Source: Polaromonas sp. YR568 (GTDB taxonomy: Bacteria; Pseudomonadota; Gammaproteobacteria; Burkholderiales; Burkholderiaceae). Taken from it: DNA of 9,790 nucleotides. The DNA is taken from contig CAMBWM010000074.1 in NCBI GenBank assembly GCA_945871335.1, positions 1 to 9,790 of the forward strand, in the 5' to 3' direction. Below, one piece after another: positions 1-6,782 of this stretch. A program made the position numbers and the translations under genes. A model generated the notes under the pieces. That model did no database searches, had not been told where the DNA came from, and saw only the letters and a list, made by a program, of their open reading frames with translations. How positions within the stretch are numbered: position 1 is the first letter of the stretch; every line of letters starts with the position of its first letter.

Positions 1-110
1 ACGGTGGCAGAGTTACGGCCGCCGCGGCTGTATTCGGTTTTCAGCACGACCATCGGGTCCTTGCCGTGCATGATGACGTTTCCGGCGCGGATTTCTTGAG
101 CGATTTTCAT
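1..110 (-). CDS. efp: Elongation factor P, N-terminal part (cut by window edge)
   Basis: EF-P binds ribosomes stalled at consecutive prolines, between the P and E sites, and promotes peptide bond formation. Only the first 36 residues and two bases of codon 37 are visible; the gene continues beyond the left edge. The protein begins [19 protein letters not shown] and has the typical start of the KOW-like domain I. The tip loop reads SRGGRNS, with arginine at position 32. This is the residue rhamnosylated in EarP-type bacteria, where E. coli has the modified lysine 34, and the EarP gene lies just upstream on the same strand. The ATG is at 108-110. No clear Shine-Dalgarno sequence precedes it; the leader next to the start is a run of T. 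Family assignment is very secure from the sequence; rhamnosylation of R32 is inferred from family knowledge. Confidence 0.96.
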   Translation of the reverse strand, partial: MKIAQEIRAGNVIMHGKDPMVVLKTEYSRGGRNSAT

Positions 111-218
111 AAAAATGTGAAGTTAGGGCCGCAGCGGGCGATGCTTGAGTGATGCGGCAAGTTAGGGGTGCCATGCGTCAGTATGAACAGAGCGCCAATT
201 CCCCGAAAGCCCTTGATT
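111..218 (-). other. earP-efp intergenic region with 9-bp direct repeat and small hairpin
   Basis: These 108 bases separate the earP stop from the efp start. A 9-base direct repeat, AAGTTAGGG on the plus strand, occurs at 120-128 and 159-167. A possible hairpin pairs 128-133 (GCCGCA) with 153-158 (TGCGGC) across a 19-base loop, just upstream of efp. There is no T-tract after it in the direction of transcription, so it is not a convincing intrinsic terminator. I found no convincing promoter here, so efp may be read through from earP or may have its own weakly matching promoter. Confidence 0.3.
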
Positions 219-1370
219 TTAGCGGTTTTTAGCCACGAACTTGAGCAAGCTGTCGCTGAGCGCGTCTTGCGCCAGCAGCCTGGCCCGTGCGGCGCGGGTT
301 TGGTCCTGCCAATCGGCCAGTGCGCCGGCATCCACCTCAGGCAGCTTCTGGCTGCTGTCGTTCCAGGCGGCATGAAAGTTTTGCGCAGCGCCTGTAAGCT
401 GGTTTTGCTGTAAAAAAGCTGTTAATTTAAGCAGATGTACGTCGTCTTGCTGAGGGTAAATCTGCCAGACAAAAGGCTTGCCCGTCCATAGTGCGCGCAG
501 CACCGAGTCTTCGCCGCGCACAAAATTTATGTCGCAAGCCCACAGCAGCTTGTCATAGTCCTGCTGGCTCAGCCAGGGTAAGCAGGTTGTACGCAGCCCC
601 GGGCTATCGAGCGGGCAGTTCGCCTCAGCCATTGCCGCTTTCACAGCCTCTGCGCTGCGACCGGGCGTGACCAGAAGCTCCACAGGACGGCCGGCCAAGC
701 CCCGGGCCGACCACTGCCGCAGCAGCGCGGCCAGCGCCGGTGGCTCATAGCAAAGCATGGACACCCGCAGCGGCGAAGCGCTTCCCGGCGCTCCGACTTG
801 CAGGCCCAGGCTTTGCAACCAGCTCCCGGCTTCATTGGCTTCAAAGGCCGTCATGCGCTCGATCAGGTCCGGCTCTCGCATCAAGCCGCCGGTTTGGGGT
901 GTGAAGCCGGGATAAAAAAACCACTTGCTGCAGCCCGCGGCCGGTCCGTGCTGCACCGGAGAGGGCAGGGCATGGCTGCGCGCCACATAGGCTTCAGCCG
1001 ACAGGTATTCGAGGTTGAGCCAACAGCGCCCGGAAACCGGACTGGTTTGGCCGGGCAAGGGTGCTGCTAGCCAGGCGCTTAGAAATTGCGGGGGTATCTC
1101 GCAGCCAAAGGCTTCTACCAGCACCTCCCCCGGATTGGCCTGCAGCAGGGCAGCCAGCGCGTCGGCGTCTTCAGCCTGGCGCCATGGCAGCACCGTCACG
1201 CCTGGCGCGCCCAGTGGCGCCATCCAGCGCAGGGCAGACGCATCGTCCACCCACAAGCGCACCGTTTGCCCGCGTGCGGCCAGGTCGGCGCTCAGGCGCC
1301 AGCTGACGCCAATGTCACCAAAGTTGTCGATGACTTTGCAAAAAATGTCCCATTGCAGGCGGCTATTCAT
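219..1370 (-). CDS. earP: EF-P arginine-32 rhamnosyltransferase EarP
   Basis: EarP is a cytosolic inverting glycosyltransferase with a GT-B fold. It transfers rhamnose from dTDP-rhamnose to Arg32 of EF-P and so activates EF-P in bacteria lacking the EpmA lysine pathway. The 383-residue protein has the family's usual length. Its N-terminus carries the signature [14 protein letters not shown], with the conserved aspartates at D15 and D19. The C-terminal half has the nucleotide-sugar-binding motif RGEDS at 285-289, followed by the [16 protein letters not shown] segment (about 295-310). The ATG at 1368-1370 was chosen because the signature begins right after it. The frame stays open a further 43 codons upstream, but those residues do not look like EarP and run into the divergent uvrC gene. 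No good Shine-Dalgarno is visible. Neighbours: efp lies 108 bp downstream on the same strand, and uvrC starts 67 bp away on the other strand. Confidence 0.95.
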   Translation of the reverse strand: MNSRLQWDIFCKVIDNFGDIGVSWRLSADLAARGQTVRLWVDDASALRWMAPLGAPGVTVLPWRQAEDADALAALLQANPGEVLVEAFGCEIPPQFLSAWLAAPLPGQTSPVSGRCWLNLEYLSAEAYVARSHALPSPVQHGPAAGCSKWFFYPGFTPQTGGLMREPDLIERMTAFEANEAGSWLQSLGLQVGAPGSASPLRVSMLCYEPPALAALLRQWSARGLAGRPVELLVTPGRSAEAVKAAMAEANCPLDSPGLRTTCLPWLSQQDYDKLLWACDINFVRGEDSVLRALWTGKPFVWQIYPQQDDVHLLKLTAFLQQNQLTGAAQNFHAAWNDSSQKLPEVDAGALADWQDQTRAARARLLAQDALSDSLLKFVAKNR

Positions 1371-1376
1371 CGCAGG

Positions 1377-1388
1377 ATTGTCCACAAT
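1377..1388. promoter_or_regulatory. 12-bp palindrome containing a DnaA-box-like 9-mer in the earP/uvrC divergent gap
   Basis: The perfect inverted repeat ATTGT-CC-ACAAT sits 6 bases upstream of the earP start in the 67-bp gap between divergent genes. Its inner 9 bases (1378-1386, TTGTCCACA) differ from the canonical DnaA box TTATCCACA by one base. What is seen is the palindrome and its location. Any DnaA or repressor binding is inference, and a 12-bp palindrome can occur by chance. No LexA-type CTGT-N8-ACAG box was seen in the gap. Confidence 0.25.
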
Positions 1389-1437
1389 ACGGACATCGCC
1401 CACCAAAGCCCCTGAACGGACCCGGCGCGCCCACACC

Positions 1438-3399
1438 ATGACCCAGCCCCACGAATTTGACCCCCAACTGCTCAGTGAAGTCGCTGCGCTGCCCGCCATG
1501 CCCGGGGTTTACCGCTACTTTGACGCTGAAGGCGCTGTGCTTTATGTGGGCAAGGCGCGCAACCTGAAAAAACGCGTCAGCACTTACTTTCAAAAAAGCC
1601 ATGGCGGCACCCGCATCGGCCTGATGGTCACGCGCATTGCCCGCATGGAAACCACAGTGGTGCGCTCAGAAGCTGAAGCCTTGCTGCTTGAAAACAACCT
1701 GATCAAGACGCTCAACCCGCGCTTTAATATTTTATTCAGGGACGACAAAAGTTACCCTTATCTCAAGCTGACAGCAGCGCAAGCACCAGTCGCCAAGGCC
1801 CCAGCCGGGCCTGCGCCTGCCGCTGCTGCGGCCACAGCTTTCACCCGCATGGCTTACTACCGCGGCGCTACCGAAAAAAAGCACCATTACTTTGGCCCCT
1901 ATCCCAGCGCCTGGGCGGTCAAAGAAACCATGCTGCTCCTACAAAAAGTTTTTCGCCTGCGTAACTGTGAAGACACGGTGTTCAACAACCGCACCCGGCC
2001 TTGCCTGCTCTACCAGATCAAGCGCTGTTCTGCGCCCTGCGTGGGCCACATCAGCGCTGAAAATTACGCGCAAGATGTTGCCAACGCTGAGCGTTTTTTG
2101 CGCGGTCAAACTCAAGAGATCGTCACCGAGCTCGAGCGAAAAATGCAGCACCACGCCGGCCTGCTTGAGTTTGAGCTGGCGGCCGAGCTGCGCAACCAAA
2201 TTGCAGCGCTCTCGAAAATCATGCATCAGCAGTCCATGGAATTGGGCGGCAAAAACGCTGACGTTGACGCCGACATCCTGGCCGTCAAGTTGCATGGGGG
2301 TAAAGCCTGCGTCAACCTGGCCATGGTACGCGGCGGCCGGCACCTGGGTGATCGACCTTACTTCCCCAGTCACGTGCAAGACGCCAGCGAACTGGCCGCG
2401 CTGCAGACTGACGACGCAGCGAGTGAAGCTGCCAAGTCTGTGGAGTCTATGGTGCTCGAAGCCTTTATTGCCCAGCACTACCTCGACGTGCCCGTGCCAG
2501 CCACGCTGATCTGCAGTGCGCCGGTCGACAAACTGCTGATCCGTGCGCTGTCTGCGCAAAGCGGTGTCAAGCTCGCCGCCATTCACCAGCCACGCGAGCA
2601 GCGCCGCATCTGGCTGGACATGGCGCAAAAAAATGCCGACCTGCAACTGGCACGCTTGCTGGCAGAAGAAGGCTCGCAACAATCGCGCACTCGGGCCCTG
2701 GCTGAAGCACTTGACATGCCGCTAGAAAAACTCGACACCCTGCGCATTGAGTGCTTTGACATTTCTCACACCGCGGGGGAATCCACCCAGGCCTCTTGCG
2801 TGGTGTTTGAGGCGCACAAAATGCAAAACGCACAATACCGACGCTACAACATTGACGACATCACCCCCGGTGACGACTACGCCGCCATGCGCCAGGTGCT
2901 GCTGCGCCGCTACACCAAGCTGGCCGAAGCGGCCCGCCACAACGAGGCCCGACTGCCCGACCTGGTGCTGGTCGATGGCGGCAAGGGCCAGGTGTCGATG
3001 GCGCGTCAGGTTTTTGAAGAGTTGGGCCTGGACCTCGGGCTGATCGCCGGCGTCGAAAAAGGCTTAGGCCGCAAAGTCGGCTTGGAAGAGTTGGTATTTG
3101 CCGACGGACGCGAGAAAGTGCAGCTCGGAAGTGAGTCGGCCGCCTTGATGTTGATTGTGCAAATTCGCGACGAAGCGCACCGTTTTGCCATCACCGGCAT
3201 GCGGGCTCGTCGCGCCAAGGTACGGGTGGGCAGCAGCAAGCTCGAAGACATTGCCGGTATAGGCCCCAAAAAACGCGCCAGCTTGTTGCAGCGCTTCGGA
3301 GGTATTCGCGGCGTGGCCTCGGCCAGTGCCCAAGATATAGCCACCGTCGAGGGCATTTCGCGAGAGCTCGCTGACGAAATTTACCGCGCCTTGCACTGA
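1438..3399 (+). CDS. uvrC: UvrABC system protein C (excinuclease subunit)
   Basis: UvrC makes both incisions around bulky DNA lesions after UvrB loading in nucleotide excision repair. The 653-residue protein shows the full order of domains. The GIY-YIG nuclease (about 20-100) makes the 3' cut, with Y25, YVG at 36-38, R41 and E85. A cysteine quartet, C177, C189, C197 and C201, matches the 12/8/4 spacing of the Fe-S cluster cysteines reported for E. coli UvrC. The UVR helix pair for UvrB contact is near 215-265. The RNase H-like nuclease makes the 5' cut, with DISH at D441, GDDYAAM near 478-484, LVDGGKGQ at D513 and DEAHRFA at H581. Tandem helix-hairpin-helix motifs lie near 602-650. An Ala/Pro-rich stretch at 112-134 lengthens it beyond the roughly 610 residues of the E. 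coli protein. The ATG at 1438 is chosen because UvrC homology begins there; no strong Shine-Dalgarno is seen. It is divergent from earP and followed 73 bp later by pgsA. Confidence 0.97.
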   Translation: MTQPHEFDPQLLSEVAALPAMPGVYRYFDAEGAVLYVGKARNLKKRVSTYFQKSHGGTRIGLMVTRIARMETTVVRSEAEALLLENNLIKTLNPRFNILFRDDKSYPYLKLTAAQAPVAKAPAGPAPAAAAATAFTRMAYYRGATEKKHHYFGPYPSAWAVKETMLLLQKVFRLRNCEDTVFNNRTRPCLLYQIKRCSAPCVGHISAENYAQDVANAERFLRGQTQEIVTELERKMQHHAGLLEFELAAELRNQIAALSKIMHQQSMELGGKNADVDADILAVKLHGGKACVNLAMVRGGRHLGDRPYFPSHVQDASELAALQTDDAASEAAKSVESMVLEAFIAQHYLDVPVPATLICSAPVDKLLIRALSAQSGVKLAAIHQPREQRRIWLDMAQKNADLQLARLLAEEGSQQSRTRALAEALDMPLEKLDTLRIECFDISHTAGESTQASCVVFEAHKMQNAQYRRYNIDDITPGDDYAAMRQVLLRRYTKLAEAARHNEARLPDLVLVDGGKGQVSMARQVFEELGLDLGLIAGVEKGLGRKVGLEELVFADGREKVQLGSESAALMLIVQIRDEAHRFAITGMRARRAKVRVGSSKLEDIAGIGPKKRASLLQRFGGIRGVASASAQDIATVEGISRELADEIYRALH

Positions 3400-3405
3400 G
3401 CGCAA

Positions 3406-3420
3406 TCGCCGATTCGGCGG
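3406..3420 (+). other. Small hairpin after uvrC
   Basis: Just past the uvrC stop, CGCCG (3407-3411) and CGGCG (3415-3419) form a GC-rich stem with a three-base loop, extended by one T-G wobble pair. No run of T follows, so it does not fit an intrinsic terminator. It could be an mRNA processing or stability element within a uvrC-pgsA transcript, or it may mean nothing. Confidence 0.25.
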
Positions 3421-3472
3421 CCTATACCGTTCATCCAGCAGCCCAAGCCAAGACTCATGCCAAAATCAAGCC

Positions 3473-4039
3473 ATGTTTCTGACCATTCCCACCATCATGA
3501 CTTGGACCCGCATCGTGGCGATCCCATTGATAGTAGGGGTGTTTTACATCGACTTACCCGAGCCCAGCCGCAACCTGATTGCCACAGTCTTGTTTGTGTT
3601 GTTTGCCGCCACCGACTGGCTGGACGGCTTTTTGGCCCGCAAACTCAACCAAATTTCTTCTTTCGGCGCTTTCCTGGACCCGGTGGCCGACAAGTTTCTG
3701 GTGTGCGCATCCTTGCTGGTGCTGGTGCAATTGCAGCGGGCCGACGTGTTTGTGGCGCTCATTATCATCGGGCGTGAAATCGCGATTTCGGCCCTGCGTG
3801 AGTGGATGGCCCAGATTGGCGCCACCAAAAGTGTGGCCGTGCACATGCTCGGCAAACTCAAGACCACTGTGCAGATGATCGCCATCCCATTTTTGCTTTA
3901 CCACGGCACGCTGTTCGGCGTCATTGACACACAACTCTGGGGCACTTGGCTGATCTGGATTTCAGCGGTACTGACGGTGTGGTCCATGGTTTATTACTTG
4001 CAAAAAGCCATCCCCGAAATCCGCGCTCGCACCAAATGA
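3473..4039 (+). CDS. pgsA: CDP-diacylglycerol-glycerol-3-phosphate 3-phosphatidyltransferase
   Basis: PgsA is an inner-membrane enzyme that joins CDP-diacylglycerol and glycerol-3-phosphate to give phosphatidylglycerophosphate and CMP. This is the committed step toward phosphatidylglycerol and cardiolipin. The 188-residue protein carries the complete CDP-alcohol phosphatidyltransferase motif: D48, D51-G52, A55-R56, G65, D69 and D73, with exact D-x2-DG-x2-AR-x8-G-x3-D-x3-D spacing. The rest is a chain of hydrophobic helices, including segments near 13-27, 34-47, 75-100, 133-144 and 157-175, ending in a short basic tail (EIRARTK). The N-terminus FLTIPTIMTWTRI is the family's usual start. An ATG 16 bases upstream is in another frame. 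The Shine-Dalgarno is poor. It follows uvrC by 73 bp, a common bacterial pairing, and its stop codon overlaps the start of the next gene. Confidence 0.96.
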   Translation: MFLTIPTIMTWTRIVAIPLIVGVFYIDLPEPSRNLIATVLFVLFAATDWLDGFLARKLNQISSFGAFLDPVADKFLVCASLLVLVQLQRADVFVALIIIGREIAISALREWMAQIGATKSVAVHMLGKLKTTVQMIAIPFLLYHGTLFGVIDTQLWGTWLIWISAVLTVWSMVYYLQKAIPEIRARTK

Positions 4040-4974
4040 GCGCTGCCCCTAGCGCCAGCGGGCAAACCGCGGCAAGCCTTTGGCTGCGTGCCATGCCCAT
4101 GGTATTTGTGTTGATCTGGAGCACTGGCTTCATCGTCGCCAAGTTCGGCTTGCCCTACGCACCGCCTTTGACATTTCTGGCATGGCGTTACGGCTTTTCT
4201 ATCGTCTGCTTTCTGGTCTGGATACAACTCTGCGGCGCGGTCTGGCCGCAGCGCGGCACTCAGTGGCTGCACCTGGCTGTGACCGGCTCCCTGATGCACG
4301 CAGGCTACCTGGGCGGCGTCTGGGTGGCGGTCAAAGCCGGCATGGGCTCCGGCCTGGCGGCCTTGATAGTCAGTTTGCAGCCAGTGCTCACGGCGGTCTG
4401 GGTGTCGCAATGGGCCGGGCAGGGCGCTGCGCCCCAGCAAGTCAGTCGCCGGCAGTGGCTGGGCCTGGCACTGGGTCTGGGCGGTTTGCTGTTGGTGGTC
4501 TGGCGCAAGCTGGGTGCGGGCAGTGAGGTCAGTGGGCTGACCTTGGGCGCTGCAGTCTTTGCGCTTCTAAGCATCACGGCCGGTACGCTTTACCAAAAAC
4601 ACTTTATGCAGCCCACAGACGTGCGCACCGCCAACGTGATCCAGTTAGCCGCCGCGCTGCTCGTGACGCTGCCGCTGACGCTGTTAGAGACCGAAGCCAT
4701 CGCTTGGAACGGCGCGTTCATAGGCGCCATGGCCTGGGCGGTGCTGGCGCTTACCCTGGGCGGCAGCTCCTTGCTTTACCTGCTGATTCAGCGCGGCGCG
4801 GCCACGGCGGTCACCAGCTTGCTTTACCTGGTGCCACCTAGCACGGCCCTCATGGCTTGGGTGTTATTTAACGAAGAAATCACCTTTGCTACGCTGCTGG
4901 GTACCGTCATCACAGCCATTGGCGTTAGCCTCGTGGTGCGGCCGGCCCGGGTGTCCCAACCGAACGCCTTGTAA
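4036..4974 (+). CDS. EamA/DMT-superfamily transporter, substrate unknown
   Basis: This is a predicted inner-membrane permease of the drug/metabolite transporter superfamily, EamA type. The 312-residue protein is strongly hydrophobic and made of two homologous halves of about five helices each, roughly 22-155 and 167-302. Half one opens with PMVFVLIWSTGFIVAKFGL and includes GLAALIVSLQPVLTAV (about 106-121). Half two contains the matching SLLYLVPPSTALMAWVLFNEE region (about 261-281). These are typical EamA repeat features. The start is taken as the ATG at 4036, which overlaps the pgsA stop as ATGA and suggests translational coupling. The frame is open a further 30 codons upstream inside pgsA, but that part is not transporter-like. 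The dehydrogenase gene starts 30 bp downstream, so the two are probably cotranscribed. Family members export or import very different compounds; the sequence does not show the substrate. Confidence 0.9.
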   Translation: MSAAPSASGQTAASLWLRAMPMVFVLIWSTGFIVAKFGLPYAPPLTFLAWRYGFSIVCFLVWIQLCGAVWPQRGTQWLHLAVTGSLMHAGYLGGVWVAVKAGMGSGLAALIVSLQPVLTAVWVSQWAGQGAAPQQVSRRQWLGLALGLGGLLLVVWRKLGAGSEVSGLTLGAAVFALLSITAGTLYQKHFMQPTDVRTANVIQLAAALLVTLPLTLLETEAIAWNGAFIGAMAWAVLALTLGGSSLLYLLIQRGAATAVTSLLYLVPPSTALMAWVLFNEEITFATLLGTVITAIGVSLVVRPARVSQPNAL

Positions 4975-4992
4975 TAAAACTAATTTCAACCT

Positions 4993-4999
4993 GAAGGAA
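4993..4999 (+). promoter_or_regulatory. Shine-Dalgarno site of ttuC
   Basis: GAAGGAA lies five bases before the ATG at 5005. It is one of the clearest ribosome binding sites in the window and contrasts with the weak leaders of efp, earP, uvrC and pgsA. It supports the chosen start. Confidence 0.7.
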
Positions 5000-5004
5000 A
5001 CACC

Positions 5005-6102
5005 ATGAAACCCAACACCGGTAAAAAAAGAATTGCTGTCATTCCTGGCGACGGTATCGGCAAAGAAGTTATGCCCGAAGGTGTGCGCGTGATGGAGGCG
5101 GTTGCCACCAAGTTCGGCATTGACCTGCAGTTTGACCACTTCGATTTTTCGAGCTGGGACTACTGCGAAAAACACGGCCAGATGATGCCCGACAACTGGA
5201 AAGACCTGGTCGGCGGTCATGACGCCATTTATTTCGGCGCTGTAGGCTGGCCCGAGAAAATTGCGGATCACGTTTCCCTTTGGGGGTCGCTGCTGCTGTT
5301 CCGTCGCGAGTTTGACCAATATATCAACCTGCGCCCGGCCCGGCTGATGCCCGGCATCATCGCGCCCGTGGTTCGGCGTGACGGTAGCGCGCGCCAGCCC
5401 GGTGAGATTGACTTTTACATCGTGCGCGAAAACACCGAAGGTGAATACTCCAGCATCGGTGGACGCGCCTTCCCCGGCACCGAGCGCGAATTTGTTTTGC
5501 AGCAGTCAGTTTTTTCACGCATCGGCGTAGACCGCGTACTCAAGTTTGCTTTTGAGCTGGCCATGACCCGGCCTAAAAAACACCTGACCAGCGCCACGAA
5601 GTCAAACGGCATTTCTATATCGATGCCCTATTGGGACGAGCGCGTCGAGGAAATGGCCAAGGGCTACCCTGATTTGCGGCTGGACAAATTTCACATCGAC
5701 ATCCTGACAGCGCACTTCGTTCAGCGCCCGGACTTCTTTGACGTAGTGGTCGCCAGCAACTTGTTTGGAGACATACTCAGTGACCTGGGCCCGGCGTGCA
5801 CCGGCACCATCGGCATTGCGCCCAGTGCCAACCTCAACCCCGAGCGTAAGTTCCCTTCGCTGTTTGAACCGGTCCACGGCTCGGCCCCCGACATTGCCGG
5901 CCGCAACATTGCCAACCCCATCGGGCAGATCTGGTGCGGCGCCATGATGCTGGAGTTTTTGGGCCACAAAGAAGCGCATGACGCAGTGCTGGCCGCCATC
6001 GAAAAAGTACTCTCTCCGGGGAGCGGCGCACCCCGCACCCCGGACCTGGGCGGCACCGCCGGCACCGCAGACGTGGGCAAAGCCATTGCGGCGGCACTTT
6101 AA
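5005..6102 (+). CDS. ttuC: Tartrate dehydrogenase / D-malate dehydrogenase (decarboxylating), NAD-dependent
   Basis: This is a cytosolic beta-decarboxylating dehydrogenase of the isocitrate/isopropylmalate dehydrogenase superfamily. Family members TtuC/DmlA oxidise D-malate or tartrate with NAD+ and a divalent metal. The 365 residues match the usual length of tartrate dehydrogenase. Visible features are the IPGDGIG nucleotide-binding start (13-19), substrate-site arginines R100, R110 and R141, the RENTEGEYSSIGG segment (141-153, Y148), K199, and metal ligands D232, D256 and D260 (NLFGDILSDLGPA). The adenosine-binding stretch HGSAPDIAGRNIANP starts at H291; Asp-Ile at 296-297 rather than Lys-Tyr indicates NAD over NADP. 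The DFSSWDYCEKHGQMMPD and FGAVGWPE segments distinguish it from LeuB. The start is supported by GAAGGAA at 4993. Discrimination between D-malate, tartrate and 3-isopropylmalate cannot be read from sequence alone; dmlA is the alternative name. Confidence 0.93.
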   Translation: MKPNTGKKRIAVIPGDGIGKEVMPEGVRVMEAVATKFGIDLQFDHFDFSSWDYCEKHGQMMPDNWKDLVGGHDAIYFGAVGWPEKIADHVSLWGSLLLFRREFDQYINLRPARLMPGIIAPVVRRDGSARQPGEIDFYIVRENTEGEYSSIGGRAFPGTEREFVLQQSVFSRIGVDRVLKFAFELAMTRPKKHLTSATKSNGISISMPYWDERVEEMAKGYPDLRLDKFHIDILTAHFVQRPDFFDVVVASNLFGDILSDLGPACTGTIGIAPSANLNPERKFPSLFEPVHGSAPDIAGRNIANPIGQIWCGAMMLEFLGHKEAHDAVLAAIEKVLSPGSGAPRTPDLGGTAGTADVGKAIAAAL

Positions 6103-6308
6103 GAAACGTGCGCTAAGCCAGCTGTTAACACGGGTGGCAAGGCGGCGCAATAGGGTTTGGGCGAGGTCTTTCGGCTGCAAAGAGGCTTAGAATCCGCCTC
6201 CCACCACCTGATAAAACGGGTCGGTACAGATTCAGTGCTGATTGCATTTTGCTGTTACATAAGCCCTATTTGCGTACAAATTAACTCCTTAGCTACTAGG
6301 CGGACCCC
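6103..6308 (+). promoter_or_regulatory. hupB upstream region with promoter-like elements
   Basis: This 206-bp gap between ttuC and hupB holds no credible gene. TAGAAT at 6188-6193 is a five-of-six match to a sigma-70 -10 box, but no good -35 lies 15-19 bases upstream. A second candidate is TTGCAT (6242-6247) with weak -10-like sequence near 6265-6270. The last 70 bases are AT-rich compared with the coding DNA around them. A weak hairpin, GAGGC/GCCTC around 6182-6200, lacks a T-run, so no terminator for ttuC is evident. Transcription of hupB from within this gap is inferred. Confidence 0.4.
6298..6304 (+). promoter_or_regulatory. Shine-Dalgarno site deciding the hupB TTG start
   Basis: AGGCGGA lies four bases before the TTG at 6309. 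The in-frame stop TAG at 6297-6299 overlaps it. Translation of hupB therefore cannot begin upstream, and the TTG is the only usable initiation codon. Confidence 0.65.
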
Positions 6309-6581
6309 TTGAATAAATCTGAATTAATTGACCACATTGCTCAGCAAGCCGACATTTCTAAAGCTGCCGCTTCCCGCGCCCTTGAGGCCGCCATCGATGC
6401 CATCACTGACACTTTGAAAAATGGTGACAGCGTTTCGCTGGTCGGTTTCGGCACTTTTGTCGCCACAGAACGCGCGGCCCGCACCGGTCGCAACCCCCGT
6501 ACCGGCGTTACGATTAAAATCGCGGAAGCCAAAGTTCCGAAGTTCCGTCCGGGCAAAGCCCTGAAGGACGCATTGAACTGA
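6309..6581 (+). CDS. hupB: DNA-binding protein HU (beta type), TTG start
   Basis: HU is the small dimeric nucleoid protein that bends DNA and supports replication, recombination and transcription. The 90-residue protein has the exact family length. It shows the helical dimerisation part (about 3-37), the turn GFGTF at 46-50, and the beta-arm with RTGRNPRTG (58-66), where P63 is the intercalating proline. It ends in [16 protein letters not shown]. The start is TTG at 6309-6311: an in-frame TAG lies at 6297-6299, no ATG or GTG lies between, and there is no internal methionine codon in the frame. AGGCGGA at 6298 gives a suitable ribosome site. A tRNA-Val gene begins 27 bases after the stop with no evident promoter of its own, so the two are probably on one transcript ending at the terminator near 6699-6725. 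The hupB-ppiD neighbourhood is also known from E. coli. Confidence 0.96.
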   Translation: MNKSELIDHIAQQADISKAAASRALEAAIDAITDTLKNGDSVSLVGFGTFVATERAARTGRNPRTGVTIKIAEAKVPKFRPGKALKDALN

Positions 6582-6608
6582 TGCAGAAGAAATAAGAAGT
6601 TAGAAGTG

Positions 6609-6684
6609 GGGTGCTTAGCTCAGTTGGTAGAGCAGCGCCCTTACACGGCGTAGGTCGGCGGTTCGAGCCCGTCAGCACCCACCA
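6609..6684 (+). tRNA. tRNA-Val(UAC)
   Basis: A complete cloverleaf can be folded. The acceptor stem GGGTGCT (6609-6615) pairs with AGCACCC (6674-6680). The D-arm is GCTC...GAGC. The anticodon stem GCGCC/GGCGT encloses loop CTTACAC, with anticodon TAC at 6642-6644. The T-loop is TTCGAGC in a GGCGG/CCGTC stem. The discriminator A and CCA end (6682-6684) are encoded. It lies between hupB and an intrinsic terminator, and no promoter was found in the 27-base gap before it, so maturation from a hupB transcript is inferred. Confidence 0.97.
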
Positions 6685-6698
6685 ATAACTTGGAAGAC

Positions 6699-6725
6699 GG
6701 CGAACAAAGCAGTTCGCCTTTTTTT
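6699..6725 (+). terminator. Intrinsic terminator after tRNA-Val
   Basis: A perfect 7-bp stem, GGCGAAC (6699-6705) with GTTCGCC (6712-6718), encloses a six-base loop and is followed by seven T (6719-6725). It lies 14 bases after the tRNA-Val CCA and should end the hupB/tRNA-Val transcript before ppiD. Confidence 0.92.
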
Positions 6726-6782
6726 CGCGCATTGCTTCAAGGTCAGTGGTCAACAGCCAGGTCGATAAACAGGAATTCCCAG

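Noticed and set aside
1424..1431. GGCGCGCC palindrome before uvrC
   Set aside because: An 8-base GC palindrome is expected by chance in DNA of this composition, and nothing ties it to regulation.
1015..1437. 141-codon open extension upstream of uvrC in the same frame
   Set aside because: It lies antisense to earP, has no UvrC-like sequence, and homology begins exactly at the ATG at 1438.
1371..1499. 43-codon upstream extension of earP
   Set aside because: It overlaps the divergent uvrC start and does not resemble EarP; the conserved N-terminus starts at 1370.
1939..2682. 247-codon minus-strand open frame inside uvrC
   Set aside because: It is a shadow frame of a high-GC gene; the plus strand has every catalytic UvrC motif and this frame shows no recognisable domain.
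5602..6180. 192-codon minus-strand open frame inside the 3' part of ttuC
   Set aside because: Antisense shadow of a well-conserved dehydrogenase; no ribosome site or family features.
6514..6753. 79-codon minus-strand open frame over tRNA-Val
   Set aside because: It is the antisense translation of the tRNA ([16 protein letters not shown]), a frequent false gene call, and also crosses the terminator.
6690..6782. 31-codon upstream extension of ppiD from a TTG
   Set aside because: It reads through the terminator arm and T-tract; the real start at 6783 has a ribosome site and the family's N-terminus.
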